Counted from the first letter of the stretch, positions 17,339 to 25,374 are shown. The stretch: 64,000 nucleotides of DNA from Streptomyces sp. NRRL S-31 (GCF_000718775.1 NZ_JOCB01000009.1:124001-188000); one strand, 5' to 3'. The notes: generated by a model from the sequence alone, not told the origin. Translations and numbers: made by a program.

Positions 17339-18007
17339 TCAGCAGTCGCTCGGCCGCTCCTCCGTGGCGAAGAACCGGGACAGGTCCCCGTCCTCCGCCC
17401 CCGCCTCCGGTTCGCTCTCCGGCGGCACGCCCATCTCCCAGTCCAGCCCGTACCGTTGGAACAGCTCGGCCCGCAGCACCGGAACGGGCATCGGCACCCC
17501 CGGCACCAGCGCCGAGTACACCGCGCCCATCAACAGGGCGCGCAGCATCGGGTAGTCGGCCGTGACGTCCTGCGCGCCGTAGCGGGCGACCGTGTCGCCG
17601 AGCAACTCCGCCAGCCTGCGCTGCTCCGGGCACTGCACGAAGCCCTCGGCCTGGAGCAGGCCCGCCATGTGCTGGCGCATCAGCACGGGCCGGTCCCGGG
17701 CCAGGCCCAGGATCGCGTCGACGGCCCGGGCCAGCCGCTCCCGGCCGTCCTCGGTGCGCGGCTCCCGCTCCAGCGCCTCCTCCAGCGTGCGGTGCATCAG
17801 CCGGTGCACGGCGGACTGCACCAACTGGCGTTTGCCGGGGAAGTAGTAGGACACCAGTCCGCGCGCCGAACCCGCCCGGTCCGCGATGTCGCCGAGCGTC
17901 GTGGCCTCGAAACCCCGCTCGTCCACCAACTCGACGGCGGCCTGGAGCAGCCGTTCCCGGGAACGCCGCCGCAATTCTTCATTGACCGAGGCGCTGCGCG
18001 GGGACAT
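17339..18007 (-). CDS. TetR-family transcriptional regulator
   Basis: A 222-residue regulator with a standard N-terminal helix-turn-helix (AAVELVDERGFEATTLGDIA followed by GSARGLVSYYFPGKRQLVQS, residues 20-65) and a variable ligand-binding C-terminal domain. Its upstream DNA has an inverted repeat overlapping the likely promoter, suggesting autoregulation. The neighbouring HAD gene is read in the same direction upstream, but hairpins separate them. No obvious target gene is adjacent. Confidence 0.8.
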   Translation of the reverse strand: MSPRSASVNEELRRRSRERLLQAAVELVDERGFEATTLGDIADRAGSARGLVSYYFPGKRQLVQSAVHRLMHRTLEEALEREPRTEDGRERLARAVDAILGLARDRPVLMRQHMAGLLQAEGFVQCPEQRRLAELLGDTVARYGAQDVTADYPMLRALLMGAVYSALVPGVPMPVPVLRAELFQRYGLDWEMGVPPESEPEAGAEDGDLSRFFATEERPSDC

Positions 18008-18027
18008 TCTGAAACTCCTGCGTTGAC

Positions 18028-18040
18028 TGGCTGCCAGCCA
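18028..18040 (-). promoter_or_regulatory. Palindrome in the TetR promoter
   Basis: TGGCTG-C-CAGCCA (18028-18040) is a perfect inverted repeat about 20 bp before the start at 18007. On the minus strand a TATAGT-like -10 lies immediately before it (about 18044-18049). The position fits an autoregulatory operator. Confidence 0.5.
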
Positions 18041-18058
18041 ACTATACTCAACGCAGCG

Positions 18059-18085
18059 GGGCAGCCCTGTGTTCCGGGGCTGCCC
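18059..18085. terminator. Hairpin between HAD and TetR genes
   Basis: GGGCAGCCC (18059-18067) pairs with GGGCTGCCC (18077-18085) across a short loop. A second hairpin, CGCCGGGC/GCCCGGCG, lies at 18149-18170, immediately after the HAD stop. Together they probably terminate HAD transcription before the TetR gene. No U-tract is visible, which is usual in Streptomyces. Confidence 0.5.
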
Positions 18086-18178
18086 GGGCAGCCGTCCGTC
18101 TGGGGCGACGCGGGGGATCGTCTCAGACGGACGGCGTGGCCGACCGGCCGCCGGGCCGCATCGCCCGGCGCCGGCGGC

Positions 18179-18868
18179 TCAACCCACCAGGTCGAGCACC
18201 GGCAGCAGCGCGTCCGGGCGTTCGGGCGCCGGCAGATGGTCCACGAAGTGCACCCGGCAGCCGAGGGCGGTGGCGCCGCCGTCCGCCCTCCTGTTGTCGC
18301 CGACCATCAGCACCCCTCGCGGGTCGGCGCCCAGCGCCTCGCAGGCGATCGAGAACAGCCGCGGGTCCGGCTTCTGCACCCCGTGCTCGTACGACAGCGC
18401 GTACGTGTCCACGTACGCGTCGAGCCCGTGCGCGCGGAACACCGGGCGTGGGTCCCAGCCGATGTTGCTGACCACGCCCACCCCGATCCCGCGCTCGCGC
18501 AGGGTGCGCAGCACCTCGGGGGCGTCGGGGTACGGAGACCACGCGGCCGGCGTCATGTGCCGGTCGTACAGGGCGTCGTACAGCGCGGGATCCGGCAGCG
18601 GAACCCGGCGGGACACGCCCGTGTACGCCGCCCGGTGCAGTTCGGCGCTCCGGTCCCGGACCGCCCAGAGGTCCGCGAGGTCGCCGGGCGGCTCCGACGG
18701 CTCCGCGCCGCCCGGCAGCGCGCCCGCCGCCTCCAGTGCCCGTGCGGCCCGGACGAGTTCGGCCTCGGGGAGCGGGTGCCCGGCCTCGGTCAGCACCGCT
18801 CGCAGCCAGGACTCGGCGGGCTCGATGCGGAACAGGGTCCCGGAGAAGTCGAACAACACGGCGGTCAT
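18179..18868 (-). CDS. HAD-superfamily hydrolase
   Basis: A 229-residue HAD protein with motifs in order: FDFSGTLF (nucleophile Asp7), VVSNIGWD (motif II), HGVQKPDPRLF (motif III Lys) and LMVGDNRRADGG (motif IV). The usual second Asp of DxDGT is Ser9. That replacement is seen in non-phosphatase branches such as dehalogenase-like and phosphonatase-like enzymes, so simple phosphatase activity should not be assumed. The stop codon is followed by hairpins, and the PAP2 gene lies 10 bp upstream of its start, so the two may be co-transcribed. Confidence 0.8.
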   Translation of the reverse strand: MTAVLFDFSGTLFRIEPAESWLRAVLTEAGHPLPEAELVRAARALEAAGALPGGAEPSEPPGDLADLWAVRDRSAELHRAAYTGVSRRVPLPDPALYDALYDRHMTPAAWSPYPDAPEVLRTLRERGIGVGVVSNIGWDPRPVFRAHGLDAYVDTYALSYEHGVQKPDPRLFSIACEALGADPRGVLMVGDNRRADGGATALGCRVHFVDHLPAPERPDALLPVLDLVG

Positions 18869-18878
18869 GCGCGGGACT

Positions 18879-19595
18879 TTACCCGCGTCGACCCGCCCGC
18901 GGCCCTGGCCGACGGTCCCACGGCCACTCGTACACCAGCACGGCGAGCGCCACCAGCAGCGCCCCGAACAGCCACCCGCCGAGCACGTCCGACGGCCAGT
19001 GGACGCCCAGCCAGACCCGGGTCACGCCCACCCCGGCCACGGAGACCAGTGCCGCCGTCACGGCCGTACGCCACAGGACGCGGCCCGGGCCGGCGCGGTG
19101 CAGCAGCCACAGCAGCAGGCCGCAGACCACGGTGGCGGTCAGCGCGTGGCCGGAGGGGAAGGCCGCGTAGTGGGCCGAGTCGACGGGGTCCGGCCAGACC
19201 GGACGGGGGCGGCCGACGGCGGCCTTCACCACCTGCTGCGCGAGCCCGGCCAGCGCGCAGGTGGCCGCCAGCCACAGCGCCGTCCACCAGGCCGCGCGGC
19301 GCCACACCAGCCACACGACCACCGCGGCGCACACCAGGCGCATGGTGAGCGGGTCCCACACCCAGTCCGTCAGCACCCGGAAGGCGTGGGTCACCTCGTG
19401 GTGGTGGACCGCCCAGCGGTGGGTGGTCCGGGAGAGGTCGCCGTCCGCGGAGAGCAGCGGGTGCCAGCGCACCGCGACGAGGACCAGCAGCAGGACCGAA
19501 CAGACGCCGAGGGCGAGGGCGGCGCGGGCGGCCCTGCGGGACGCCGTCGAACGGCCGGGGGGCGGTGGCGGGGGAGTGGCGGGGCGATCGTGCAT
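18879..19595 (-). CDS. PAP2-family membrane phosphatase
   Basis: A 238-residue integral membrane protein with about five or six helices and the complete PAP2 signature: KAAVGRPRP (motif 1), FPSGH (motif 2) and TRVWLGVHWPSD (motif 3, with the catalytic His). Family members dephosphorylate lipid phosphates such as phosphatidate or undecaprenyl pyrophosphate on the outer membrane face. ATG 19595 is preceded by AAGGA at a usable distance. That ribosome site is part of a 73-bp imperfect palindrome. It ends 10 bp before the HAD gene. Confidence 0.85.
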   Translation of the reverse strand: MHDRPATPPPPPPGRSTASRRAARAALALGVCSVLLLVLVAVRWHPLLSADGDLSRTTHRWAVHHHEVTHAFRVLTDWVWDPLTMRLVCAAVVVWLVWRRAAWWTALWLAATCALAGLAQQVVKAAVGRPRPVWPDPVDSAHYAAFPSGHALTATVVCGLLLWLLHRAGPGRVLWRTAVTAALVSVAGVGVTRVWLGVHWPSDVLGGWLFGALLVALAVLVYEWPWDRRPGPRAGRRG

Positions 19596-19599
19596 GCCG

Positions 19600-19672
19600 C
19601 GATCCTTGTTGATGAGGCGCCCGGGGCCAAGACCGGCATGGCCGGAGCAGGGCGCCCCGTCGACAAGGATCG
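19600..19672. repeat. 73-bp imperfect inverted repeat covering the PAP2 leader
   Basis: The left arm (from 19600, CGATCCTTGTtGAtgaGGCG) and the right arm (to 19672, gGGCGCCccgTCgACAAGGATCG read in two parts) are inverted copies with a few mismatches around a ~28-bp centre. The left arm carries the PAP2 ribosome site, so folding of the transcript could hide it. It may equally be a small MITE-like insertion: there is no obvious target duplication beyond CG. Confidence 0.55.
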
Positions 19673-19823
19673 CCGCCCTGACGCGCGGGCGGACCGTCGC
19701 CGGCCGTCGCGCGGGTCGCCGCCGTATCCGGCCGGCACCGACGGCCGGAGGTCGCCGGTCGCCGGGCCGCCGTGCCAACGGGCCGTCGGTCTCCGGGGCA
19801 CTGCCCACCGGGCCGCTCCCGTG

Positions 19824-20759
19824 TCAGCCCAGTGCGCGCAACCCGGGTACCAGAGCCACCAGCGGCGGGATCACCGGCACCAGCGCGGCGCTGGCCGCCA
19901 GCCGCAGCCGTCGCGGTGCCGGCAGCCGGTCCGGAGCGGTCAGCAGCCGGTGCACACGCTGCGGCACATGCGCCTGCAGGGTCGGCCCGGGCCCGAACAC
20001 GCCCCGTTCCTCGTTGAGTTCGACGAGGGCCAGGGCCGTCGTCAGCCGGCCGAAGCGCCGGGACGCCATGTCGTCGGCGGCCAGCTCGACCAGCCGGTGC
20101 ATCTCGTCGCGGAACGCGGCGAACACCGGCACCCGCGGGAACCCGTCCGCCAACGCGGCCGAGCAGTGCAGCAGCCAGTCGTGCCGGGCCTGCGCGTGCC
20201 CCTGCTCGTGCGCGAGGAGCGCGTCGAGCCGACGCCCCCTCAGCCGGCGCAACGCGGCCGTGGTGACGACCAGCCGGGGCGCGGCGCCGGGCAGCCACCA
20301 GGCGTCGGGGCGGTCGCCCTCCAGCACCACGAGCCGGCCGCCCGTCGGCTCCTCGCCCGGCAACAGCGGTGCCCGCAGCAGCAGCTTGGCCCGCTGCCCG
20401 CGCCGCCTGACCCGGGTCCGGGCCACCTCGCGGATCAGCATCGCCAGGCTCCACAGGCCCGCGCAGGCGAGCAGCACGGCGGTCGGCGCCGCCCAGGGGC
20501 CCGCCGTACCGAGGGCATACGCGTCCACGACCCCGCGCGGCGCGGTGGCGAACACGTGCCAGCGCACCGCCTGCCAGGCAGCCGCCGCGCTGAGCGCCAT
20601 CGACAGGGCGCAGCACAGCAGGACGGCCGCCACGGCGCACTGCCAGACCCAGAGGGCGACGACCGGCTCGCGGTCCGTCCAGTCGGCCCGGGCGAGCAGC
20701 CGCGGGGCGACGACGGAGGTCAGGGCGCCAATCAGCAGCAGGGCCACGGGGACCATCAT
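19824..20759 (-). CDS. M56-family (BlaR1-like) membrane metallopeptidase
   Basis: A 311-residue protein with three or four N-terminal helices, then a zinc-protease motif LLAHEQGHAQARHDW (HExxH). A downstream acidic segment, LVELAADDMASRR, supplies the likely third ligand region. M56 proteases of actinobacteria usually follow a BlaI/CopY-type repressor gene that they regulate by proteolysis. No BlaI gene is visible upstream, where there are only repeats and a DUF5134 gene. Two adjacent ATG codons at 20759 and 20756 are possible starts. Confidence 0.8.
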   Translation of the reverse strand: MMVPVALLLIGALTSVVAPRLLARADWTDREPVVALWVWQCAVAAVLLCCALSMALSAAAAWQAVRWHVFATAPRGVVDAYALGTAGPWAAPTAVLLACAGLWSLAMLIREVARTRVRRRGQRAKLLLRAPLLPGEEPTGGRLVVLEGDRPDAWWLPGAAPRLVVTTAALRRLRGRRLDALLAHEQGHAQARHDWLLHCSAALADGFPRVPVFAAFRDEMHRLVELAADDMASRRFGRLTTALALVELNEERGVFGPGPTLQAHVPQRVHRLLTAPDRLPAPRRLRLAASAALVPVIPPLVALVPGLRALG

Positions 20760-20905
20760 GGGCAGCACCTTATGAGCGGCGAGCCGCTCGACGGTACGGT
20801 CCTCGGGACCGAAGTGACGCCCACAACGCGCGCGTTGCCGTGCCCCGCGTTGCCGTGCCCGTGTTCCACGCCCTGCGTTCCGCGTCCGGCCGTACCGCCG
20901 GTGGC

Positions 20906-20999
20906 CCTCCAGCCGCCCCCCGGCCGTCTCCCCGAAAAGTCCTCCAGCCGCCCCCTGGTCGTCTCCGCGAAAGGTCCTCCGGCCGCCCCCGGCCGTTCC
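20906..20999. repeat. Tandem 35-bp repeats upstream of the M56 gene
   Basis: Two full units (20906-20940 and 20941-20975) and two thirds of a third (20976-20999) share CCTCCaGCCGCCCCC...GTCTCC.CGAAA. Just before them, CGCGTTGCCGTGCC occurs twice. The stretch from 20760 to 21025 carries no gene, only these repeats. Confidence 0.65.
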
Positions 21000-21025
21000 A
21001 CGCCCCGGGCGTCCGGGGCCGGGGC

Positions 21026-21577
21026 TCACATCGCCAGCAACATGGCCAGCATGCCGATCCCCATCGACAGCCGGCACGCGCGGGCCACCTCCGGGTGGTC
21101 GCCCCAGCCGCCCGGCGCGGTCCCGCCCGCCGGGGCGGCGGCGGGCACCAGCCGGGCGCCGGTGAGCAGCACGTACCCCGTGAAGTAGAGCAGGAGGACA
21201 CCGGTGAGCAGCGGTACGCCGGTGCCGCCGTGCGCGTGGTGGGCGGCGGGCGGGGCCACCGACATCGCCACCGCCATGTAGACCATCGCGGCGCTGCCCA
21301 CCAGGTGGTGCAGGTGGCGGGGGCCGCCGCGTGCGGCCCACAGCGCGTGCAGGGCCGTCGCGCCGAACACCGCCGCGTACACGGGCCAGGCCCATCTCGG
21401 CGGGGTGAAGACCGCGGCCGGTACGGCCATCGCGGCCATGCCGAAGCCCATCAGCGCCTCGCCGCCCGCCGCCCGGCGCTGCTCCTCGACGCCGCTGCGC
21501 ATCCGCAGCAGACAGTAGGTCCCGGTCACCCCGCACAGCGCCACCAGCAGCCAGGCTGCCGTCACCGGTCCGTGCAC
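21026..21577 (-). CDS. DUF5134 membrane protein
   Basis: A 183-residue protein with five or six hydrophobic helices and His-containing loops (LHHLVGSAAMVYMAVAMSV and a PPAAHHAHGG loop), matching the DUF5134 family, often found near M56 proteases or copper-handling genes in actinobacteria. The His-rich loops hint at metal binding, which is inference. GTG 21577 is selected because GGGGAGG lies six bases upstream. The gene order with M56 and PAP2 downstream suggests a membrane-associated cluster, but the gap with repeats argues against a single tight operon. Confidence 0.75.
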   Translation of the reverse strand: MHGPVTAAWLLVALCGVTGTYCLLRMRSGVEEQRRAAGGEALMGFGMAAMAVPAAVFTPPRWAWPVYAAVFGATALHALWAARGGPRHLHHLVGSAAMVYMAVAMSVAPPAAHHAHGGTGVPLLTGVLLLYFTGYVLLTGARLVPAAAPAGGTAPGGWGDHPEVARACRLSMGIGMLAMLLAM

Positions 21578-21736
21578 GCGCGCCTCCCCGCTCGACGGTC
21601 GCCCCCAGGGACGCTCCACGGGTGCGATGCCCGGAGTCGGCGGAGCGCACGCGAGCGCATGGATGTACACGGGGTGCACGCGGGGGAGCACGGGCCGTGA
21701 CCTCCGCGGCGCTCTGTGACGCGTGGAGCCCTCTCT

Positions 21737-21772
21737 CAATATTTTATGAGTAAAACACATGCTAAATTGTTG
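21737..21772 (+). promoter_or_regulatory. AT-rich operator/promoter of the FUSC-MarR operon
   Basis: CAATATTTTA (21737-21746) and TAAATTGTTG (21763-21772) form an imperfect inverted repeat in a markedly AT-rich island. TAAATT (21763-21768) is a plausible -10, placing the transcript start next to ATG 21775 so that the mRNA would be leaderless. The MarR protein encoded by the second gene is the likely ligand of the palindrome. Confidence 0.5.
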
Positions 21773-21774
21773 GT

Positions 21775-23451
21775 ATGAGCAGTGCGACCCCCCACCGTCT
21801 TCCCCTCGCCGGAGTGCTCCGCCTCGGGCGCCCCTCCGACATCTGGTTCAAACCCGCGCTGAGCGTGGTCGCCGCGGTCGCGCCGCCCAACCTCACCCTG
21901 CTCGCGCTCGGCCGTCTCGACCTCGCCATGTACACGATGGCCGGATCGCTGTGCGCGCTCTACGGCCACAACCGGCCCTACGCCGCCCGGGCCCGCGCCC
22001 TGGCCTGGGTCGTGCTCGGCATGGTCGGCGGCCTCGCCGTCGCCCTGCTCGCCTCCGCCCTCACCACGAACGCCGCCGTCCTCGTCACCGTCGGCGCCGT
22101 CCTCGCGGCGGTCCAGAAGGCGGTGTGCGACGCCACCCGGATCGGACCGCCCGGCAACGTGGTCCTCACCTTCATCAGCTCCGCCTCGCTCTTCGCGCCG
22201 CAGACCCCCGGCCAGGTCCCCGGGCACGTCGGGCTGGCCCTGGCCGCCGGCGCCTGGGCCTGGCTGGTCGGCATGGCGCCCGGGCTGCTGCGCCCGCACG
22301 GCCCCGAGCGCCGCGCAACCGCCCAGGCCCTGACCGCCACCGCCGCGTACGCCGACACGCGCGGCACCGCCGACGGCCACGCCCGGGCCCGCGCCGCGAG
22401 CGCCGCCGCGATCCACGCCGCCTGGCAGTCGCTGCTCGCCGTCGGCGCCCGCCCCGACCGCACCCGCGGCGCCCTCCAGCAGCTCCTCGTCCGCGCCGAG
22501 GTGGCCCTGGCCGCGCCCGCCGACACCGACCCCGACCGGCTGCGCGCGTGGGCCCGCGAACTGCGCGGCACCGGCCGGGTGCCGCAGGTCGAGCAGCCTC
22601 GCGAGGCCGCCGACGAACTCCTCGGGATCGCCGCCGAACGCGCCGTGCCGCCCCGGTCCCCGTGGCAGCGTCTCGCCCCCTTCGCGCCGATCGCCGCGCG
22701 CACCGCCCTCGGCTGCGCCCTCGCCGGGTACGCCGCCCTCGCCCTCGGCGTCGGCCGCCCCTACTGGGCACTGGTCACCGCCGCCTCCCTCTACCAGGCC
22801 AACGTCACCCTCACCTGGAACCGGGGCGTCCAGCGGGTCGTGGGCAACCTCCTCGGCGTCCTCGCCTTCGCCGTCCTCGCCCCGCTCGCCCATCTGCATC
22901 CCGCCGCCCTGGTGCTGTGCTGCCTCGCCCTCAACTTCGGCGCGGAGGCGCTCATCGGTCGCAACTACTGGCTGGGCAGCGTCTGCGTCACCCCGATGGC
23001 GCTGCTCATCACCGAGTTCGCCCGCACCCAGGACCCGGCCGAACTGATCACCGACCGGGTCGTGGACACCCTCGTCGGCGCGCTGGTCGGCTTCGTCGCC
23101 GCCGTCGCCGTCACCAACCGGCGCGCGGGCGACCGCCTGGGGCACGCGCTCACCGCGGCCGAGCGCGCCCGGGAGAGTGCCGCCCGCCTGCTCGCCGAGC
23201 CGCACCCGGCGCCCCGCGCCCTGGAGTCCGCCCGCCGTACCCTCGCCGCCGCCCTGGTCGACCTGCGCGCCACCGCCGACGCCGCCGCCGGCGAGTGGTG
23301 GCAGCGCGCCCTGCCCGAGGAGCGGGTCGTGCTCGCCGAGCAGTCCGGACACCGTACGCTCGCGGCGACGGTACGGCGCCAGGGTTTCGTACCGCGGGAC
23401 CCGTCCCGGGGCCAGGACCCGGGCAGGACGACGGAGGACATACGGCCATGA
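21775..23451 (+). CDS. FUSC-family membrane protein (aromatic-acid exporter-like)
   Basis: A 558-residue protein with two hydrophobic modules (roughly residues 25-175 and 305-445) separated by a helical cytoplasmic region, the arrangement of FUSC/YccS/AaeB-type transporters. PYWALVTAASLYQANVTLTW is the FUSC signature region of the second module. Family members export aromatic acids or organic anions. Its stop overlaps the start of the MarR gene (ATGA), so the two are translationally coupled, a common efflux-pump/regulator layout. Confidence 0.8.
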   Translation: MSSATPHRLPLAGVLRLGRPSDIWFKPALSVVAAVAPPNLTLLALGRLDLAMYTMAGSLCALYGHNRPYAARARALAWVVLGMVGGLAVALLASALTTNAAVLVTVGAVLAAVQKAVCDATRIGPPGNVVLTFISSASLFAPQTPGQVPGHVGLALAAGAWAWLVGMAPGLLRPHGPERRATAQALTATAAYADTRGTADGHARARAASAAAIHAAWQSLLAVGARPDRTRGALQQLLVRAEVALAAPADTDPDRLRAWARELRGTGRVPQVEQPREAADELLGIAAERAVPPRSPWQRLAPFAPIAARTALGCALAGYAALALGVGRPYWALVTAASLYQANVTLTWNRGVQRVVGNLLGVLAFAVLAPLAHLHPAALVLCCLALNFGAEALIGRNYWLGSVCVTPMALLITEFARTQDPAELITDRVVDTLVGALVGFVAAVAVTNRRAGDRLGHALTAAERARESAARLLAEPHPAPRALESARRTLAAALVDLRATADAAAGEWWQRALPEERVVLAEQSGHRTLAATVRRQGFVPRDPSRGQDPGRTTEDIRP

Positions 23452-24044
23452 CGGCGACGGACGGCGGACCGATGCCCGGGAGCGACGCGACCGGCAGGCC
23501 CGTGCCCGGTGCGGCACCCGCGGCGGGCACCGAGCCCGCGCGCGACGACACCGTCTCCGCCGTCGTCCGCCAGTGGCGGGCCGTCCACCCCCGGCTGGAC
23601 ACCGGCCCGATGGAGATCATCGGCCGGATCAACCGCTGCGCCGCCCTGCTCCAGCAGGCCGAGGACGCCCCGCTGCGCCGGGCCGGCCTGAGCCGCCCCG
23701 AGTTCGACCTGCTCGGCGCGCTGCGCCGGACCGGGCACGAACTGACCCCGGGCGAGCTGGCCCGGGAGACCTTCTCCTCCGGGGCCGCCGTCACCAAGCG
23801 GCTCAAGCAGCTGACCGAGCGCGGCCTGGTGGAACGGCGCGGCGACACCCGCGACCGCCGCGTCGCCCACCTCCGGCTCACCGACGCCGGACGCGATCTG
23901 GTCGACGGCATCCTGCCCGAGCAACTCGCGTACGAGACGGCCGTCCTGTCCGTCCTGCCCCCCGACGGCCAGGACGAACTGGCGGGCCTGCTGGCCGGCC
24001 TGCTCACGCGCCTGGAGGGCCGGGCGGGCCTGCCACCGGTCTAG
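23448..24044 (+). CDS. MarR-family regulator coupled to FUSC transporter
   Basis: A 198-residue protein with an extended ~60-residue N-terminus, then a winged helix: LSRPEFDLLGALRRTGHELT, TFSSGAAVTKRLKQLTERGL and the wing RRGDTRDRRVAHLRLT. The start ATG 23448 overlaps the upstream stop by four bases. It probably represses its own operon through the AT-rich palindrome before the FUSC gene and responds to aromatic ligands. The TAG stop (24042-24044) lies inside the left terminus of the mobile element that starts at 24041, so the native C-terminus may have been altered. Confidence 0.85.
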   Translation: MTATDGGPMPGSDATGRPVPGAAPAAGTEPARDDTVSAVVRQWRAVHPRLDTGPMEIIGRINRCAALLQQAEDAPLRRAGLSRPEFDLLGALRRTGHELTPGELARETFSSGAAVTKRLKQLTERGLVERRGDTRDRRVAHLRLTDAGRDLVDGILPEQLAYETAVLSVLPPDGQDELAGLLAGLLTRLEGRAGLPPV

Positions 24045-24232
24045 GGGGTTTCGTTCGGGTCAGTTCGGATCAGGCCGCGGCGTCCGGTGCGGTGCATCGC
24101 AAGGCGGAGGATCACCCGTGTACCGGGCGTACTCGGGTGGTCCGACAACGCGGCGTGGGGGTCCCCGGCCGAAGGCTGGGGGAGCGCCGTGCCGGGCGTC
24201 GCGGCCCCGGGCTGATCCAAACGAAGCCCCCG
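24041..24232. mobile_element. MITE (family A) copy 1, ~192 bp
   Basis: Terminal inverted repeats begin CTAGGGGGTTTCGTT (24041-24055) and end AACGAAGCCCCCGG (24219-24232); the inner parts GGGTCAG and CTGATCC extend the match. The interior contains the hairpin core around 24165-24190 shared with the other elements. It is about 90% identical to the copy at 52001-52196, in the opposite orientation. It is non-coding and sits between the convergent MarR and aldo/keto reductase genes. Confidence 0.85.
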
Positions 24233-24260
24233 GCCCTGTCGTCGAACTCCCGCCTGCCTC
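24233..24260. mobile_element. Solo terminus of a family B element
   Basis: CCTGTCGTCGAACTCCCGCC (24235-24254) matches the inverted-repeat end of the element in the HEAT gene (CCTGTCGTCAGACTCCCGCC), including the following TGCCTC. It directly abuts the family A copy and overlaps the stop codon of the aldo/keto reductase gene. The opposite end is missing, so it is a truncated relic or the product of nested insertion. Confidence 0.7.
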
Positions 24261-25311
24261 AGAGGACGTCGTGCACCGTACGGCGGTGCGTGGAACGACG
24301 GTCCTCGATGTCCGGCCAGCGGTCGCCGTACACGTTGCGGGTGACGTGCGTCTCGCGCAGGAAGTCGTGCGGGAACCCCAGCGGGACCGCGCTCACCTCG
24401 TCCAGGCGGGCCCGCGCGTCCGTGTCGAGCCGGACCCCGGTGCTCGCCAGGTTGTCCGCGAGCTGTTCCGGCCTGGTGGCCGACACGATCGGCACGATGT
24501 TCCCGGGGCGGCCCAGCAGCCAGGCCAGGGCCACCTGCGCCGGACTCCAGCCGCCCGACTCGGCGATCTCCAGGACCGCGTCGACGACGTCCTCCTCCCA
24601 CGCCGCGGGCCGTTCGCCCAGCACGTCCAGCCGGCCCCGCTGCCCACGCCGGTACTTCCCGGTGAGCCGGCCCGCCGCCAGCGGCGCCCAGGCGCACACG
24701 GCGTGGTCGAACGCCCGCGCCTGGGGCAGGAGTTCACGCTCCGGGGTGCGGTCCAGCAGGCTGTAGCGCAATTGCGAACCCGCGAAGCACGTCCAGCCGC
24801 GCAGCTCGGCAAGGGTGTCGGCCTGGGCGATCTCCCACGCCGGCCAGTCCGACACGCCCACGTAGAGCACCTTGCCCGTGCGCACGAGGTCGTCCAGGGC
24901 GCGCATCACCTCCGCCACCGGCGTGAAGTTGTCCCGGGCGTGCACCCACAGCACGTCGAGCCGGTCGGTGCGCAGCCGGGTCAGGCTGTCCTCGACCGAT
25001 CGCACGAGGTTCTTGCGGTGGTTGCCCGCGGCGTTGGGGTCACCGTCACGGGTGCTGCAGGTGTACTTGCTCGCCAGCACGAACCGGTCGCGGCGGCCGG
25101 CCAGCAGCTCGCCGAGGATCCGCTCGGAGGCGCCCGAGGCGTAGATGTTCGCGGTGTCGACGAAGTTCCCGCCCGCGTCGGCGTAGGTGTCGAGAATCCG
25201 GGCGCCGGTCTCCTGGTCGGCGCCCCAGCCCGACTCCTCCCCGAAGGTCATCGTGCCCAGCGCCAGCTCGCTGACGCGCAGACCGGTCCGTCCGAACAGT
25301 GTGTACCGCAC
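24259..25311 (-). CDS. Aldo/keto reductase
   Basis: A 350-residue NADPH-dependent TIM-barrel oxidoreductase. The catalytic tetrad is visible: Asp in NFVDTANIYASG, Tyr in the same motif, Lys in LASKYTC and His in LWVHARD. IVPIVSATRPEQLADNL is the C-terminal cofactor region. GTG 25311 follows AAGGGAG. Its promoter has the 19-bp spacer typical of MerR-activated genes, yet no MerR gene is adjacent. The stop codon overlaps the mobile-element terminus at 24235-24260. Substrate unknown. Confidence 0.9.
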   Translation of the reverse strand: MRYTLFGRTGLRVSELALGTMTFGEESGWGADQETGARILDTYADAGGNFVDTANIYASGASERILGELLAGRRDRFVLASKYTCSTRDGDPNAAGNHRKNLVRSVEDSLTRLRTDRLDVLWVHARDNFTPVAEVMRALDDLVRTGKVLYVGVSDWPAWEIAQADTLAELRGWTCFAGSQLRYSLLDRTPERELLPQARAFDHAVCAWAPLAAGRLTGKYRRGQRGRLDVLGERPAAWEEDVVDAVLEIAESGGWSPAQVALAWLLGRPGNIVPIVSATRPEQLADNLASTGVRLDTDARARLDEVSAVPLGFPHDFLRETHVTRNVYGDRWPDIEDRRSTHRRTVHDVL

Positions 25312-25342
25312 GTGTGCTCCCTTTCGGCAGGTGGTGTGAGCG

Positions 25343-25373
25343 ACGCTAGGAGCTGGAGCGCCCTCGAAGGCAA
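25343..25373 (-). promoter_or_regulatory. MerR-type promoter of the aldo/keto reductase gene
   Basis: On the minus strand TTGCCT (25373-25368) and TAGCGT (25348-25343) are separated by 19 bp rather than 17, with an imperfect dyad (TTCGAGGGCGCTCCAGCT) in the spacer. Over-long spacers with central symmetry are the hallmark of promoters activated by MerR-family proteins. Confidence 0.65.
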
Positions 25374-25374
25374 G

